From Nocardia bovistercoris (GTDB taxonomy: Bacteria; Actinomycetota; Actinomycetes; Mycobacteriales; Mycobacteriaceae): 64,000 bases of DNA. Positions 44,227-51,731 of this stretch are shown piece after piece. How positions within the stretch are numbered: position 1 is the first letter of the stretch; each line of letters opens with the position of its first letter. The DNA lies in the NCBI RefSeq assembly GCF_015674855.1, contig NZ_JADMLG010000008.1, positions 254,365 to 318,364 on the forward strand, in the 5' to 3' direction. The position numbers and the translations under genes were made by a program. Under the pieces are notes generated by a model that was not told the origin of the DNA, searched no databases, and worked only from the letters and a program-made list of their open reading frames with translations.

Positions 44227-44780
44227 TCGAGGAGTTCCGCCGCTACAACAACGTCGAGGCCCGTGAGATACGAGACGTGGTGATGGACGTCTTCACCCGG
44301 TCGTACGTCGAGCAGACGGCGACGGGTGACCCGTTCCGGTCGCGCGAGGCATTCGGGGAGCGGTTCGACGCCTACACGCGCGGGTCCGGATTCGACCTCG
44401 TGGTCGGCTACATCTCTGGCGCCGCTGTCGGTCAGTCGTGGGGTTGGCCGTTGGGACCGGACTCCGCATGGTGGGGCGGTCTCCAGCTCGACGACGCGGC
44501 CGAAGACCAAGCCGCGTTCGTCGCCGAGGACGGGGCGCGGACATTCGCGCTCAGCGAAATCATGGTGGACGTCGATCACGCGGGGCAAGGGTACGCCCAC
44601 GCGTTGCACGACGAGTTGCTGAAGGCGCGCACCGAGCAACGGGGGACGTTGCTGGTGAAGCCCGACAACGAGCGAGCCTATGGCGCATATCGGCGTTGGG
44701 GTTGGTCGCGGGTTGGGACGCTCACGCCGGGCTGGGATCACGCACCTACGTTCGATGTGCTGATTCGGCCACTGGGGTAG
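44223..44780 (+). CDS. GNAT-family N-acetyltransferase
   Basis: 185 residues starting with GTG inside the stop of the regulator gene. The fold is recognised from FALSEIMVDVDHAGQGYAHALHDELLKA (acetyl-CoA motif A with Q-G-Y in place of Q-x-x-G-x-G/A) and LLVKPDNERAYGAYRRWGWSRVGTL. The substrate is unknown. Coupling to the regulator suggests a modification of a signal or target in this accessory patch. Confidence 0.8.
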   Translation: MIEEFRRYNNVEAREIRDVVMDVFTRSYVEQTATGDPFRSREAFGERFDAYTRGSGFDLVVGYISGAAVGQSWGWPLGPDSAWWGGLQLDDAAEDQAAFVAEDGARTFALSEIMVDVDHAGQGYAHALHDELLKARTEQRGTLLVKPDNERAYGAYRRWGWSRVGTLTPGWDHAPTFDVLIRPLG

Positions 44781-44846
44781 GGCTCCACCAGCGCGGCGGC
44801 AGACCTGCGGATAGTCCGCAGTGGGTGCGTAGTGGGCGTTGTAGTG

Positions 44847-44875
44847 TTGACACTGTGCGTAGTGACGCGTAGTGT
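44847..44875 (+). promoter_or_regulatory. Strong predicted promoter for the early gene run
   Basis: -35 TTGACA (44847-44852), 17-base spacer, -10 TAGTGT (44870-44875). The -35 is inside AGTGTTGACACT (44843-44854). It drives the genes from 44946 onwards. Confidence 0.8.
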
Positions 44876-44905
44876 TGTCTCCAGCAACACCGACAGTGCC
44901 GAAAC

Positions 44906-44944
44906 ATCCCGGCCGCCAACGGGATACGCCGAAAGGAACCAGCC
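44906..44944 (+). promoter_or_regulatory. Start cassette 5
   Basis: Hairpin ATCCCG / CGGGAT with loop GCCGCCAA (44906-44925), then GAAAGGAACCAGCC (44931-44944) and ATG at 44946. Confidence 0.8.
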
Positions 44945-44945
44945 A

Positions 44946-45212
44946 ATGACCAGCCGCCGCGTCCATGTTTTCCAATCGACCACCCAGGCAATCGGCGCGA
45001 TCGGAAGCGGCGACGATATCCGCGACGGCGACATCCTGATCGTCCCCGCCGAACAAGTCGCCGGATGGCTGATGGGAACAACCCCCGTCGCGGTCACCGA
45101 CAACAACGGCGAATTCGACCACGTCACAGAAGAATTCGCATTCAACGATCCGACGTACGTCGACATGTTCTACGCCGCGACGGAAGCGCTCGACGACCAC
45201 CAGGCCAACTGA
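44946..45212 (+). CDS. Small early protein, paralogue A
   Basis: 88 residues. The segment DDIRDGDILIVPAEQVAGWLMGTTPVAVTDNNGEF aligns with the protein encoded next to it (45282-45632), so the two arose by duplication. Acidic. Function unknown. Start fixed by the start cassette. Confidence 0.7.
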   Translation: MTSRRVHVFQSTTQAIGAIGSGDDIRDGDILIVPAEQVAGWLMGTTPVAVTDNNGEFDHVTEEFAFNDPTYVDMFYAATEALDDHQAN

Positions 45213-45228
45213 TCCCATCCACCTGCTA

Positions 45229-45278
45229 CGCGGGTCGCCGCCACGGCCCGCGCAGCACGCACCACCAAGGAACCAACC
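45229..45278 (+). promoter_or_regulatory. Start cassette 6
   Basis: Hairpin CGCGGGTCG-CCGCCA-CGGCCCGCG (45229-45252), then CCAAGGAACCAACC (45265-45278) and ATG at 45282. Confidence 0.8.
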
Positions 45279-45281
45279 ACC

Positions 45282-45632
45282 ATGACCATTCACGTATTCG
45301 CCACCAGCGCCGAGGCATACGACGCGAGCCAGTGCCACGATGACATCGTCGACGGTGACATCCTCCTCGTCCCGTCCGAGGAAATCGCCGGATGGCTCAG
45401 CGGAGCGTGGCCGATCGCCGTCACCTGCGAACACGGCGAGTTCCATCAGCTCAACGTGGCCTACGCGATCGAACACGAATCGCTCGGACCGGACACCCGC
45501 GCGGTCATCGACCGCAAGACGGAGGAGGCCATCGGAGCCCTCGCCGCCCACAACGCGGTCGAAGCCCTGCGCGCCGAACGCGCGAAGGAGGACGAAGCGC
45601 ACGCCATCAACACGGCGCGCGTCGTCGCCTGA
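45282..45632 (+). CDS. Small early protein, paralogue B
   Basis: 116 residues. The first 55 match paralogue A (DDIVDGDILLVPSEEIAGWLSGAWPIAV). A charged helical extension of about 40 residues follows (EEAIGALAAHNAVEALRAERAKEDEAH). Function unknown. Confidence 0.7.
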   Translation: MTIHVFATSAEAYDASQCHDDIVDGDILLVPSEEIAGWLSGAWPIAVTCEHGEFHQLNVAYAIEHESLGPDTRAVIDRKTEEAIGALAAHNAVEALRAERAKEDEAHAINTARVVA

Positions 45633-45643
45633 CCGTCCCGCCT

Positions 45644-45692
45644 GCGCGGACCGCCGCCACGGTCCGCGCAGTGCGCCCGAAAGGAACCAACC
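45644..45692 (+). promoter_or_regulatory. Start cassette 7
   Basis: 10-bp stem GCGCGGACCG / complement around loop CCGCCA (45644-45669), then GAAAGGAACCAACC (45679-45692) and ATG at 45696. Confidence 0.9.
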
Positions 45693-45695
45693 ACT

Positions 45696-45848
45696 ATGAG
45701 CGCCAACGAATCCGCGCGCCGCCGCCGTAGGGCGGCGCTGCGCAGCGACGCCGACCGGCCCGCCCTGCCGTTGATGTTCAACGTCGACGACGAAGGCCAC
45801 GAATACCCGGCCGACCTGCTCGACCTCGCCGAGCGGCCCGCGCAGTGA
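45696..45848 (+). CDS. 50-residue early protein
   Basis: Basic N-terminus (SARRRRRAALRSDADR) and acidic C-terminal half (FNVDDEGHEYPADLLDLAERP). Start fixed by the start cassette; the stop overlaps the next gene. Function unknown. Confidence 0.65.
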   Translation: MSANESARRRRRAALRSDADRPALPLMFNVDDEGHEYPADLLDLAERPAQ

Positions 45849-45982
45849 GCGCGCCGCGAACCATCCGGGAACGCGAACTCGTTATGTGCGACCGATGCAA
45901 CGGCCTCGGATGGGGCTGCCGGGAGTGCAACGGCAAGGGCGAATTCATGGCCTGGATCACCGCCGAAATCACCGACGACTGA
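45845..45982 (+). CDS. 45-residue zinc-knuckle protein
   Basis: Starts with GTG inside the preceding stop (GTGA). The core MCDRCNGLGWGCRECNGKGEF has two CxxC pairs with a Gly-rich loop, as in half of a DnaJ-type zinc finger. Function unknown. Confidence 0.6.
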   Translation: MSAPRTIRERELVMCDRCNGLGWGCRECNGKGEFMAWITAEITDD

Positions 45983-45995
45983 ACACCGTTCCGCT

Positions 45996-46033
45996 GACCG
46001 CCGCCACGGTCCGAATCACGAAAGGAACCAACC
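45996..46033 (+). promoter_or_regulatory. Start cassette 8
   Basis: Hairpin GACCG-CCGCCA-CGGTC (45996-46011), then GAAAGGAACCAACC (46020-46033) and ATG at 46037. Confidence 0.9.
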
Positions 46034-46036
46034 GAA

Positions 46037-46585
46037 ATGACGACGTTCCACCCCGGCGACACTGTTCGCATCGGCAACGGGCACGTGCTCTACGACGTGT
46101 CGGAACCGCATTGGCAGACGTGCGCCGCCGAGGGCCGCGTGGACATCTGGTCACACAAGACGGGCAAGCATCGCGAAGTCGATCCCCGGCGTCTGGCCTT
46201 GGTCGAGCGCGGAGAGCAGGGCAAGGCTGCCGACGTCGAGGCGCAGCGCGCGGCCGACGCGGTTGCCGAACAGGCCCGGATCGAGCGACGGAACGACAAC
46301 CGGCCCGCGCTCAACAGGGCGAGACCTCCGGCCAGGGCTGGACTCGGCACGCCACGCCCGGCGTTCGTCGACGCCGAATCGGAACCTTTGCCGATCCGCG
46401 TGACCGCTGAAATCTTGCCCGGCAAAGTCGATCTCAGCGCCACGGCTGGATTTACCAACGCCGACCGCGCGACCCGATACGCGCTCGACCTCGTGACGTC
46501 CGGCGACTACAGCTCCGGCGATGTGTGGCTCACCGACGGCACCGGCCGACACCGGATTACCCCCAGCACGAATCGCGAACGCTGA
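46037..46585 (+). CDS. Early phage protein, unknown
   Basis: 182 residues. The N-terminus (FHPGDTVRIGNGHVLYDVSEPHW...HREVDPRRLALVE) looks like a small SH3/KOW-like barrel. An Arg/Ala-rich helical linker and a C-terminal beta-rich part follow. The stop codon lies inside the next hairpin. Function unknown. Confidence 0.65.
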   Translation: MTTFHPGDTVRIGNGHVLYDVSEPHWQTCAAEGRVDIWSHKTGKHREVDPRRLALVERGEQGKAADVEAQRAADAVAEQARIERRNDNRPALNRARPPARAGLGTPRPAFVDAESEPLPIRVTAEILPGKVDLSATAGFTNADRATRYALDLVTSGDYSSGDVWLTDGTGRHRITPSTNRER

Positions 46586-46617
46586 CCGCCGCCACGGTCA
46601 CCTGAAAGGAACCAACC
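46584..46617 (+). promoter_or_regulatory. Start cassette 9
   Basis: Hairpin GACCG-CCGCCA-CGGTC (46584-46599) overlaps the TGA stop of the gene before; GAAAGGAACCAACC (46604-46617), ATG at 46621. Confidence 0.9.
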
Positions 46618-46620
46618 GCA

Positions 46621-47598
46621 ATGTCTCTCACCATCCGCCACACCGCCGAAACCGGAACCCTGCTCGATGGCACCGGTCGCGGTGACGGCACCTACGAAGT
46701 CATGACCGAAGTTCGTAAGCGCGTCGGCCACTGGAAGTGGTTCCGCAGCATGGGACAGTGGGGCCTCGTGTCGTCGCGGGACCGGCAGCCCAAGGACTAC
46801 TGCATCAACGCCGCAGCGGAAGCCCTGCGCGCCGCAGGATTCACCGTTGCCCTTGAGATCGACCGTGCCCACCGGCCCGCCGCCGAGGCTGAAGCCGACC
46901 GCGCCGCCCGCCAGGAGGACCGCGTCGACGCGCTCGACGCGAAGGCCGACCGCCGCGCCGCGAAGGCGACTGCCGCCGACGAGGCCAGCCGCCGCGCCCA
47001 CGAATCCCTGCCCGAGTGGGGCGAGCCCGTGAAGATCGGCCATCACTCCGAGAATCGGCATCGCCGCAGTCTCGAGCGTGCCTGGAATGCGATGGGCCGC
47101 TCTGTAGAAGCGCACCGCGACGCCGACGTAGCCGCTCAGCGCGCCGAGGCTGCCCGCCACACCACCGACTACCGGCACAGCCCCGTCACGGTCGCGAACC
47201 GGATCGACAAGTTCGAGGCCGAGCAACGCGGCGACCAACGCATCTTGGACGGAGGGGAGCGAGGCCGCCCGCCGTACGTGACCATCGACAAGCCCGCGTC
47301 GGGCGCGTACCGCGAGAAGGTCATTGCGCGGATGGCTCAGCGCGCCGACGAGATCCAGCACTGGAAAGACGTCCGCGCCGCGCAGATCGCCGACGGTTTG
47401 ACGTTGGGACTCACCAAGGCCGACGTCGCGAAGGGCGACGCCGTCAAGGTGCGCGGCGAGTGGTACCGCGTCGTTCGCGCCAACGCGAAGACCGTCACCG
47501 TCGAATCCCGGTTCATCGCCGGTCACAACGGCACCGTGCCGTATCAGGAGATCAGCGCGCATCGCAAAGCCGCCGATCCCACCGAGGCGAAAGCGTAA
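46621..47598 (+). CDS. DUF3560 domain protein
   Basis: 325 residues. The middle carries the DUF3560 pattern: a charged helix (AAEAEADRAARQEDRVDALDAKADRRAAKA), then EPVKIGHHSENRHRRSLERAWNAMGRSVE. A C-terminal barrel-like part (KGDAVKVRGEWYRVVRANAKTVTVE) follows. DUF3560 proteins occur in plasmids and phages of actinobacteria; the function is unknown. Start fixed by the start cassette. Confidence 0.8.
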   Translation: MSLTIRHTAETGTLLDGTGRGDGTYEVMTEVRKRVGHWKWFRSMGQWGLVSSRDRQPKDYCINAAAEALRAAGFTVALEIDRAHRPAAEAEADRAARQEDRVDALDAKADRRAAKATAADEASRRAHESLPEWGEPVKIGHHSENRHRRSLERAWNAMGRSVEAHRDADVAAQRAEAARHTTDYRHSPVTVANRIDKFEAEQRGDQRILDGGERGRPPYVTIDKPASGAYREKVIARMAQRADEIQHWKDVRAAQIADGLTLGLTKADVAKGDAVKVRGEWYRVVRANAKTVTVESRFIAGHNGTVPYQEISAHRKAADPTEAKA

Positions 47599-47614
47599 CC
47601 AGCGCAACCTATCC

Positions 47615-47668
47615 GCCGTGCGCGTCGTCCGCCAGCGACGCGCACGGCGTCACCGGAAGGAACCAACC
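47615..47668 (+). promoter_or_regulatory. Start cassette 10
   Basis: 13-bp perfect stem (47615-47627 with 47636-47648) around loop TCCGCCAG, then GGAAGGAACCAACC (47655-47668) and ATG at 47672. Confidence 0.9.
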
Positions 47669-47671
47669 CCT

Positions 47672-47971
47672 ATGAACATTCGCGCCAACCTCGCCCGCTA
47701 CTACCGCAGGATCGCCCCGGCCGCGCCCCCTGCCGCCCCACAGCCGCCCGAACACGCAGCCGCGGACAATCGCCCCGACTTCGCGCCGCTGAAGGCAGTG
47801 CGTGACGAAGACGGCCACATCCGACTCAAATCCGGTCAGCTGATCGCACTCGAGCCCGTCACCCGCGAGTACATCCAGCACTTGCACGACCACTCGGTCT
47901 ATCCCGACTTCCGTGCCGAGTACCGCGCCGCCCTCGACCTGCTCGACCGCGAAACCACCGACCGTGCCTGA
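47672..47971 (+). CDS. Small early protein, unknown
   Basis: 99 residues: basic N-terminus (NIRANLARYYRRIAP), Pro/Ala linker and a helical acidic C-terminus (REYIQHLHDHSVYPDFRAEYRAALDLLDRE). Start fixed by the start cassette. Overlaps the next gene. Confidence 0.65.
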   Translation: MNIRANLARYYRRIAPAAPPAAPQPPEHAAADNRPDFAPLKAVRDEDGHIRLKSGQLIALEPVTREYIQHLHDHSVYPDFRAEYRAALDLLDRETTDRA

Positions 47972-48149
47972 CACCGCCCTCCTCGCACAAGTGCGCGCCA
48001 TCTGGAACGTCAAATGCCCGCGATGCCACGCCGCCATCCGCCAGGTCTGCGCCACCCGCGACGGAGCCCCCTGGTTCCACGCCGCCCGCGTCCGCGCCGC
48101 AGGAAACCCGCAGCCGCACAACACGAGACAGGAGAACGACGATGCATGA
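47964..48149 (+). CDS. 61-residue zinc-finger-like protein
   Basis: GTG start overlapping the previous stop. The motif CPRCHAAIRQVCATRDGAPWFHAARVRAAG is a common actinophage zinc-binding pattern (two CxxC-type pairs and a His). Probably nucleic-acid binding. Function unknown. Confidence 0.65.
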   Translation: MPDTALLAQVRAIWNVKCPRCHAAIRQVCATRDGAPWFHAARVRAAGNPQPHNTRQENDDA

Positions 48150-48438
48150 GCCGCACCGCGCCGGACACGGAACCGCCGCCTGCTACCGCACCGGGTGCCC
48201 GCGCCCCGAATGCCGGGAAGCGGTACGTGTCTACACCGCCGAACTCCGCGCACGCCGATTCGCTCTGCGCGTGACCGGCACCAACGGAAAGCCCTACGCG
48301 GCAACCGATCTGAAGGGCCGCGCCCTGCCGCACGGCCTGTCCACCTACCGCGAGTGGGGATGTCGATGCGACGTGTGCGGCGAAGCGTCGACCGCCGCGA
48401 CCGCCGCATACCGGCAAACCCGCCGCGCCGCAGCCTGA
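48142..48438 (+). CDS. Cys-motif phage protein, related to 38157 gene
   Basis: 98 residues. The segments AACYRTGCPRPECREA and YREWGCRCDVCGEASTAATAAYRQTRR repeat the short Cys pattern seen in the protein at 38157-38468. Such proteins are widespread in actinophages. Function unknown. Overlaps the gene before. Confidence 0.65.
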   Translation: MHEPHRAGHGTAACYRTGCPRPECREAVRVYTAELRARRFALRVTGTNGKPYAATDLKGRALPHGLSTYREWGCRCDVCGEASTAATAAYRQTRRAAA

Positions 48439-48470
48439 CCCAGAAGTACCCAACCGAAGGAGACACATCC

Positions 48471-48959
48471 ATGTCCGGAGACACCATCATCACAGTCATT
48501 GGCAATCTCACAGCAGACCCCGAATTGAAGTTCACGCCCGCAGGCGTAGCGGTCGCGAACTTCACCGTCGCGTCGACCCCGCGTGTGTTCAACAAGAACA
48601 CGAACGAGTGGGAAGACGGCGACGCCCTGTTCCTCCGCTGCAACATCTGGAGAGAGCCCGCCGAGAACGTCGCAGAGTCGCTGACCAGGGGATCGAGGGT
48701 AATCGTCAGCGGGCGACTGAAGCAACGCAGCTACGAAACCCGCGAAGGCGAGAAGCGCACCGTCGTAGAACTCGAGGTCGACGAGATCGGCCCCAGCTTG
48801 AGGTACGCGACGGCGAAAGTAAACAAGGCCAACCGGAGCGGTGGCGGTGGCGGATCGTTCGGGAATCCCCGCAGCAACCAGCGGACTGCGCAGGATGGCG
48901 ACCCCTGGGGCTCCGCGCCGAGCGGCAATGGTCGCGCCGAGGACGAACCGCCGTTCTGA
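48471..48959 (+). CDS. ssb: Single-stranded DNA-binding protein
   Basis: 162 residues. The OB-fold is clear (TIITVIGNLTADPELKFTPAGVAVANFTVAST, FLRCNIWREPAENVAESLTRGSRVIVSGRLKQRSYETREGEKR). A Gly/Ser/Asn-rich linker leads to the acidic tip DEPPF, which recruits partner proteins. ATG follows AAGGAGA. It protects single-stranded DNA in phage replication. Confidence 0.95.
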   Translation: MSGDTIITVIGNLTADPELKFTPAGVAVANFTVASTPRVFNKNTNEWEDGDALFLRCNIWREPAENVAESLTRGSRVIVSGRLKQRSYETREGEKRTVVELEVDEIGPSLRYATAKVNKANRSGGGGGSFGNPRSNQRTAQDGDPWGSAPSGNGRAEDEPPF

Positions 48960-49021
48960 CCGACCACGCGTCGGGACTGCGCACCGGAGCCCCGGCGCAC
49001 CCCGCCCAGAAGGAGACCGAA

Positions 49022-49222
49022 GTGGAAGACACCCCCGACAAGCGGGCGGCGCACATCGAACGCGTCGAACTCGACCGCCAGATCGAAGAACTCACCGCGA
49101 AGTTGGTTGCCGACAAACCGATGTCGACCATCACCGAGCACCACGACGGACTGATGGCCCTGCACAAGCTGCAACGTGAGCGCCGTGCCGCGTTCCGCCG
49201 CGAGAACGGGTACCCCCCGTAA
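49022..49222 (+). CDS. 66-residue helical protein
   Basis: GTG after AAGGAGA. Predicted mostly alpha-helical and possibly coiled coil (HIERVELDRQIEELTAKLVADKPM, LMALHKLQRERRAAFRRE). Function unknown. Confidence 0.65.
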   Translation: MEDTPDKRAAHIERVELDRQIEELTAKLVADKPMSTITEHHDGLMALHKLQRERRAAFRRENGYPP

Positions 49223-49238
49223 TCCACGCCCGCCCCAG

Positions 49239-49277
49239 CCAGAAACCCGCAGAGCGTCAACGCCTGCGGGTTTCTGG
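49239..49277 (+). terminator. Strong hairpin terminator
   Basis: A 14-bp perfect stem, CCAGAAACCCGCAG (49239-49252) with its complement at 49264-49277. It closes the early run from 44946. Confidence 0.85.
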
Positions 49278-49290
49278 CATCATCGGCCGG

Positions 49291-49698
49291 ATGATCCGAA
49301 CCGCTGCCGTCGTTGCCCTCTCTGTCCTCCTGGCGGGCGCGGCAGGATGCTCCACCGACGACACCGCTGCCCCGACGACGTCGACCACGACGAGCCCGCA
49401 GGGCACGGTTGTACCGCTGACACTTCCTGAGCCGCCCGCGCACACTTTCGAGGTAGTCGGCAAGAACGTCCGCGTGAAGACCAGCAGCGCCGATCCCGAC
49501 GGCCTGCTGTCCATCTACTCGAAAGTGACAACCGACCTGCGCGCCACTCTCGCGCCGGGCGGCTACTGGATGCAGATCGACTGCACGGCCAACGGTGCAC
49601 GACTCGCGAACGGGCACATCGGAATCGGTCAGCTCGGCGTTGCGCAGGTCGGCGACCTCGGCAAATTCGACGGCGTGACCGGCGCGACCTGCCCGTAG
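49291..49698 (+). CDS. Phage-encoded lipoprotein
   Basis: 135 residues with a signal peptide and lipobox LAGAAGC. A Thr/Ser-rich spacer leads to a beta-rich domain (AHTFEVVGKNVRVKTSS... WMQIDCTANG). Expressed from a prophage, it could be a lysogenic surface protein, for example for superinfection exclusion. This is inference. Confidence 0.8.
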   Translation: MIRTAAVVALSVLLAGAAGCSTDDTAAPTTSTTTSPQGTVVPLTLPEPPAHTFEVVGKNVRVKTSSADPDGLLSIYSKVTTDLRATLAPGGYWMQIDCTANGARLANGHIGIGQLGVAQVGDLGKFDGVTGATCP

Positions 49699-49765
49699 TC
49701 CGTAGGACGGACGCCGTCCCCGCTCGTGCTCGCGAAATGCAAGCGGGCAAACCGGGTTCACGCGT

Positions 49766-50110
49766 GTGACTCCACACTCCGCAAATGTCGGACGGCAGTC
49801 CTACATTTCCCTGGTGCACGATACGAAATCACAGGGTGGGACCAACGGGAGAAGCCCCGTTGCAGAAGTCGCCGCGCTCGGCGGTAGCGGCAACAGCGGC
49901 CGACGCCGCGTAGTAGTTGCTGCCGACGGGCGATACGTCGATTGGTTGAAGGCACAGGGGGAAGGTCAGGTCTTCGCGTCGGAAGTAGACGCTTCGCTGT
50001 GGCAGAAGTTCGGCGACCAGTATTGGACGTTCGGGTCCAACGGCTGGTGGACAGCCGAAGACCTCGCGCTGCGAGGGCCGTTCAAGAAGTTCGGACCACT
50101 ACCCGCCTGA
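49766..50110 (+). CDS. Hypothetical phage protein
   Basis: 114 residues from GTG 49766; GTG 49814 is an alternative. The conserved-looking part is RYVDWLKAQGEGQVFASEVDASLWQKFGDQYWTFGSNGWWTAEDLALRG. Function unknown. Confidence 0.5.
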   Translation: MTPHSANVGRQSYISLVHDTKSQGGTNGRSPVAEVAALGGSGNSGRRRVVVAADGRYVDWLKAQGEGQVFASEVDASLWQKFGDQYWTFGSNGWWTAEDLALRGPFKKFGPLPA

Positions 50111-50179
50111 CGACCGACCCACCGGGCCGCGCCGCCGCCAGCCCACTACCGCCAGTCACCGAGGAACGGAGACCCGCAC

Positions 50180-50491
50180 ATGCCAACAGGAAGTCTCGAC
50201 AGCCTCGCCAGACCGGCCGGTACCGCCGCTGACGGAGGCGCGGCCACACGCCCGCTCCCCGATATCGCCCGCGCACTCAGATCGACGACCCAGCCGCGCC
50301 GCTGCATCGTCGGCCGATGGCTCGACGGACTGAACACGACCGACCGCGCCGAGATCGACGAGTGGCTGGCGAGCGGCGGTCGGAAATCGTCCGTCGTCCG
50401 CGTCGCCAGGTCGCGCGGCTACAGCGGATCACCGTCGATGTGGTACTCACACACCAACTCTGGCTGCTCTTGCCCGGTGTCGGCCGCGTGA
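50180..50491 (+). CDS. Small HTH-like protein before phosphoesterase
   Basis: 103 residues with CIVGRWLDGLNTTDRAEIDEWLASGGRKSSVVRVARSRGY, a pattern seen in small DNA-binding proteins upstream of phosphoesterase genes in actinophages. ATG follows GGAACGGAGA. The stop overlaps the next start. Confidence 0.6.
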   Translation: MPTGSLDSLARPAGTAADGGAATRPLPDIARALRSTTQPRRCIVGRWLDGLNTTDRAEIDEWLASGGRKSSVVRVARSRGYSGSPSMWYSHTNSGCSCPVSAA

Positions 50492-51633
50492 GCCTCGCCG
50501 ACGAACTCGCCGCCGATGCCGCGACCACCGTCAAAGAACCAGCCTTCACCCCCCGCGTCGAATTCGACGGCCGCACAGGCTTCATCGACAGTTCGCCACG
50601 TCGCGCCGCCGACGATCCGCCGCTGTTCGCCGACCTGCTCGCACACCACCAGCTCGGCGACGGATTGCGAATCGACCCCACACGACCAGTCCGCATCAGC
50701 CGATGGCAGGCGTTCAACGGCGACTGGCTCGCATCGAACCGGTTCTACGTCATCGCCGAAGAGGCCGAACCCAGCCCAGCCGCATCGCTCGTCGACCTGA
50801 TCGCTACCCGCCGAGGACAGCCGCGGAGTTCGGTCGAGCCCGGCCCGGCCGCATTCAACTTCCAGGCCAGCGACTTGCAGATAGGCAAGATCGACAACGG
50901 CGGCTCCGAACGCATCATCGCCCGATACCTCGAAGCAGTCGAACGTGCGCACGACCTGTATCAGCGGGCACGCCGAAATGAACCAATCGACATCGTCCAC
51001 CTGCTCTATCCGGGCGACTGCGTCGAAGGCAACCAATCGCAGTCCGGTCGAACCATGTGGCGCACAGACCTCACGGTCACTGAGCAGGTCGAAGTGTTCC
51101 AACACCTCATCTACGTCGCGGTCGACGCATTCGCGGCTGACGCCGCGTCGATCCTCGTCGACGTGGTCAACGGAAACCACGACGAATCGCAGCGATTTCA
51201 GACGACGCGGCCCGGCGACGGGTGGGCGACGCACGCCGCGCGCAGCGTCGCGCAAGGATTGACGCGCAACGTCGACGCATACGGGCACGTCGAGATACGC
51301 ACCCCGGAGCCGGAACGTGGCTACATGACGGTCCCCGTTGGTGACACGACTTTCGTAGTGGCGCACGGCCATCAGTGGCGACGCGGCAAGGCGATGGACT
51401 GGTGGTCCGATCAGACGTTCCACGGGCAGGGACCGGGCGGTGCTGACGTCCTGGCGCACGGCCACTATCACACGTACGAACTGGAGACGACGCGGACACG
51501 GACGCGTATCCAGTCGTCGACGCTCGACGGTGGCAGCAACTACTACCGAGAGCGTCACGGGTCGGAGTCGCGTCGCGGCGCGTTGACGTACCTGACGCGT
51601 GCGGGTGACGTGCAGGGCGTTTCGCTCGTGTAG
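50488..51633 (+). CDS. Phage metallophosphoesterase
   Basis: 381 residues from a GTG overlapping the previous stop. Calcineurin-type motifs are in order: SDLQIGK, YPGDCVEG, VNGNHDES, VVAHGHQ and AHGHYH. The N-terminal 150 residues are an extra domain. It is likely a phosphatase or nuclease acting on nucleic acid during replication; the substrate is unknown. Confidence 0.85.
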   Translation: MSLADELAADAATTVKEPAFTPRVEFDGRTGFIDSSPRRAADDPPLFADLLAHHQLGDGLRIDPTRPVRISRWQAFNGDWLASNRFYVIAEEAEPSPAASLVDLIATRRGQPRSSVEPGPAAFNFQASDLQIGKIDNGGSERIIARYLEAVERAHDLYQRARRNEPIDIVHLLYPGDCVEGNQSQSGRTMWRTDLTVTEQVEVFQHLIYVAVDAFAADAASILVDVVNGNHDESQRFQTTRPGDGWATHAARSVAQGLTRNVDAYGHVEIRTPEPERGYMTVPVGDTTFVVAHGHQWRRGKAMDWWSDQTFHGQGPGGADVLAHGHYHTYELETTRTRTRIQSSTLDGGSNYYRERHGSESRRGALTYLTRAGDVQGVSLV

Positions 51634-51649
51634 CAACGTCACTGCGTCG

Positions 51650-51666
51650 GTGCGTCATCGACGCAC
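51650..51666 (+). terminator. Short hairpin after phosphoesterase gene
   Basis: GTGCGTC-ATC-GACGCAC, a 7-bp stem with a three-base loop, 17 bases after the stop codon. Possible weak terminator. Confidence 0.45.
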
Positions 51667-51675
51667 AGCGACACG

Positions 51676-51716
51676 TGCGACACAGACGCAATGGTTGCGT
51701 AGTGCGTGCGTAGTGG
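51676..51716 (+). promoter_or_regulatory. Weak promoter-like region with GCGTAGTG repeats
   Basis: GCGTAGTG occurs twice (51698-51705 and 51709-51716), the same string that carries the -10 box at 35199 and 44870. A -35 such as TGCGAC at 51676 is poor. Confidence 0.35.
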
Positions 51717-51731
51717 CAGATCATTGCGGGC

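Noticed and set aside
32570..47668. The regular hairpin-plus-motif units as a CRISPR or REP array
   Set aside because: Copies are spaced by whole genes, always lie before starts, and their stems vary; this is a control element, not an array.
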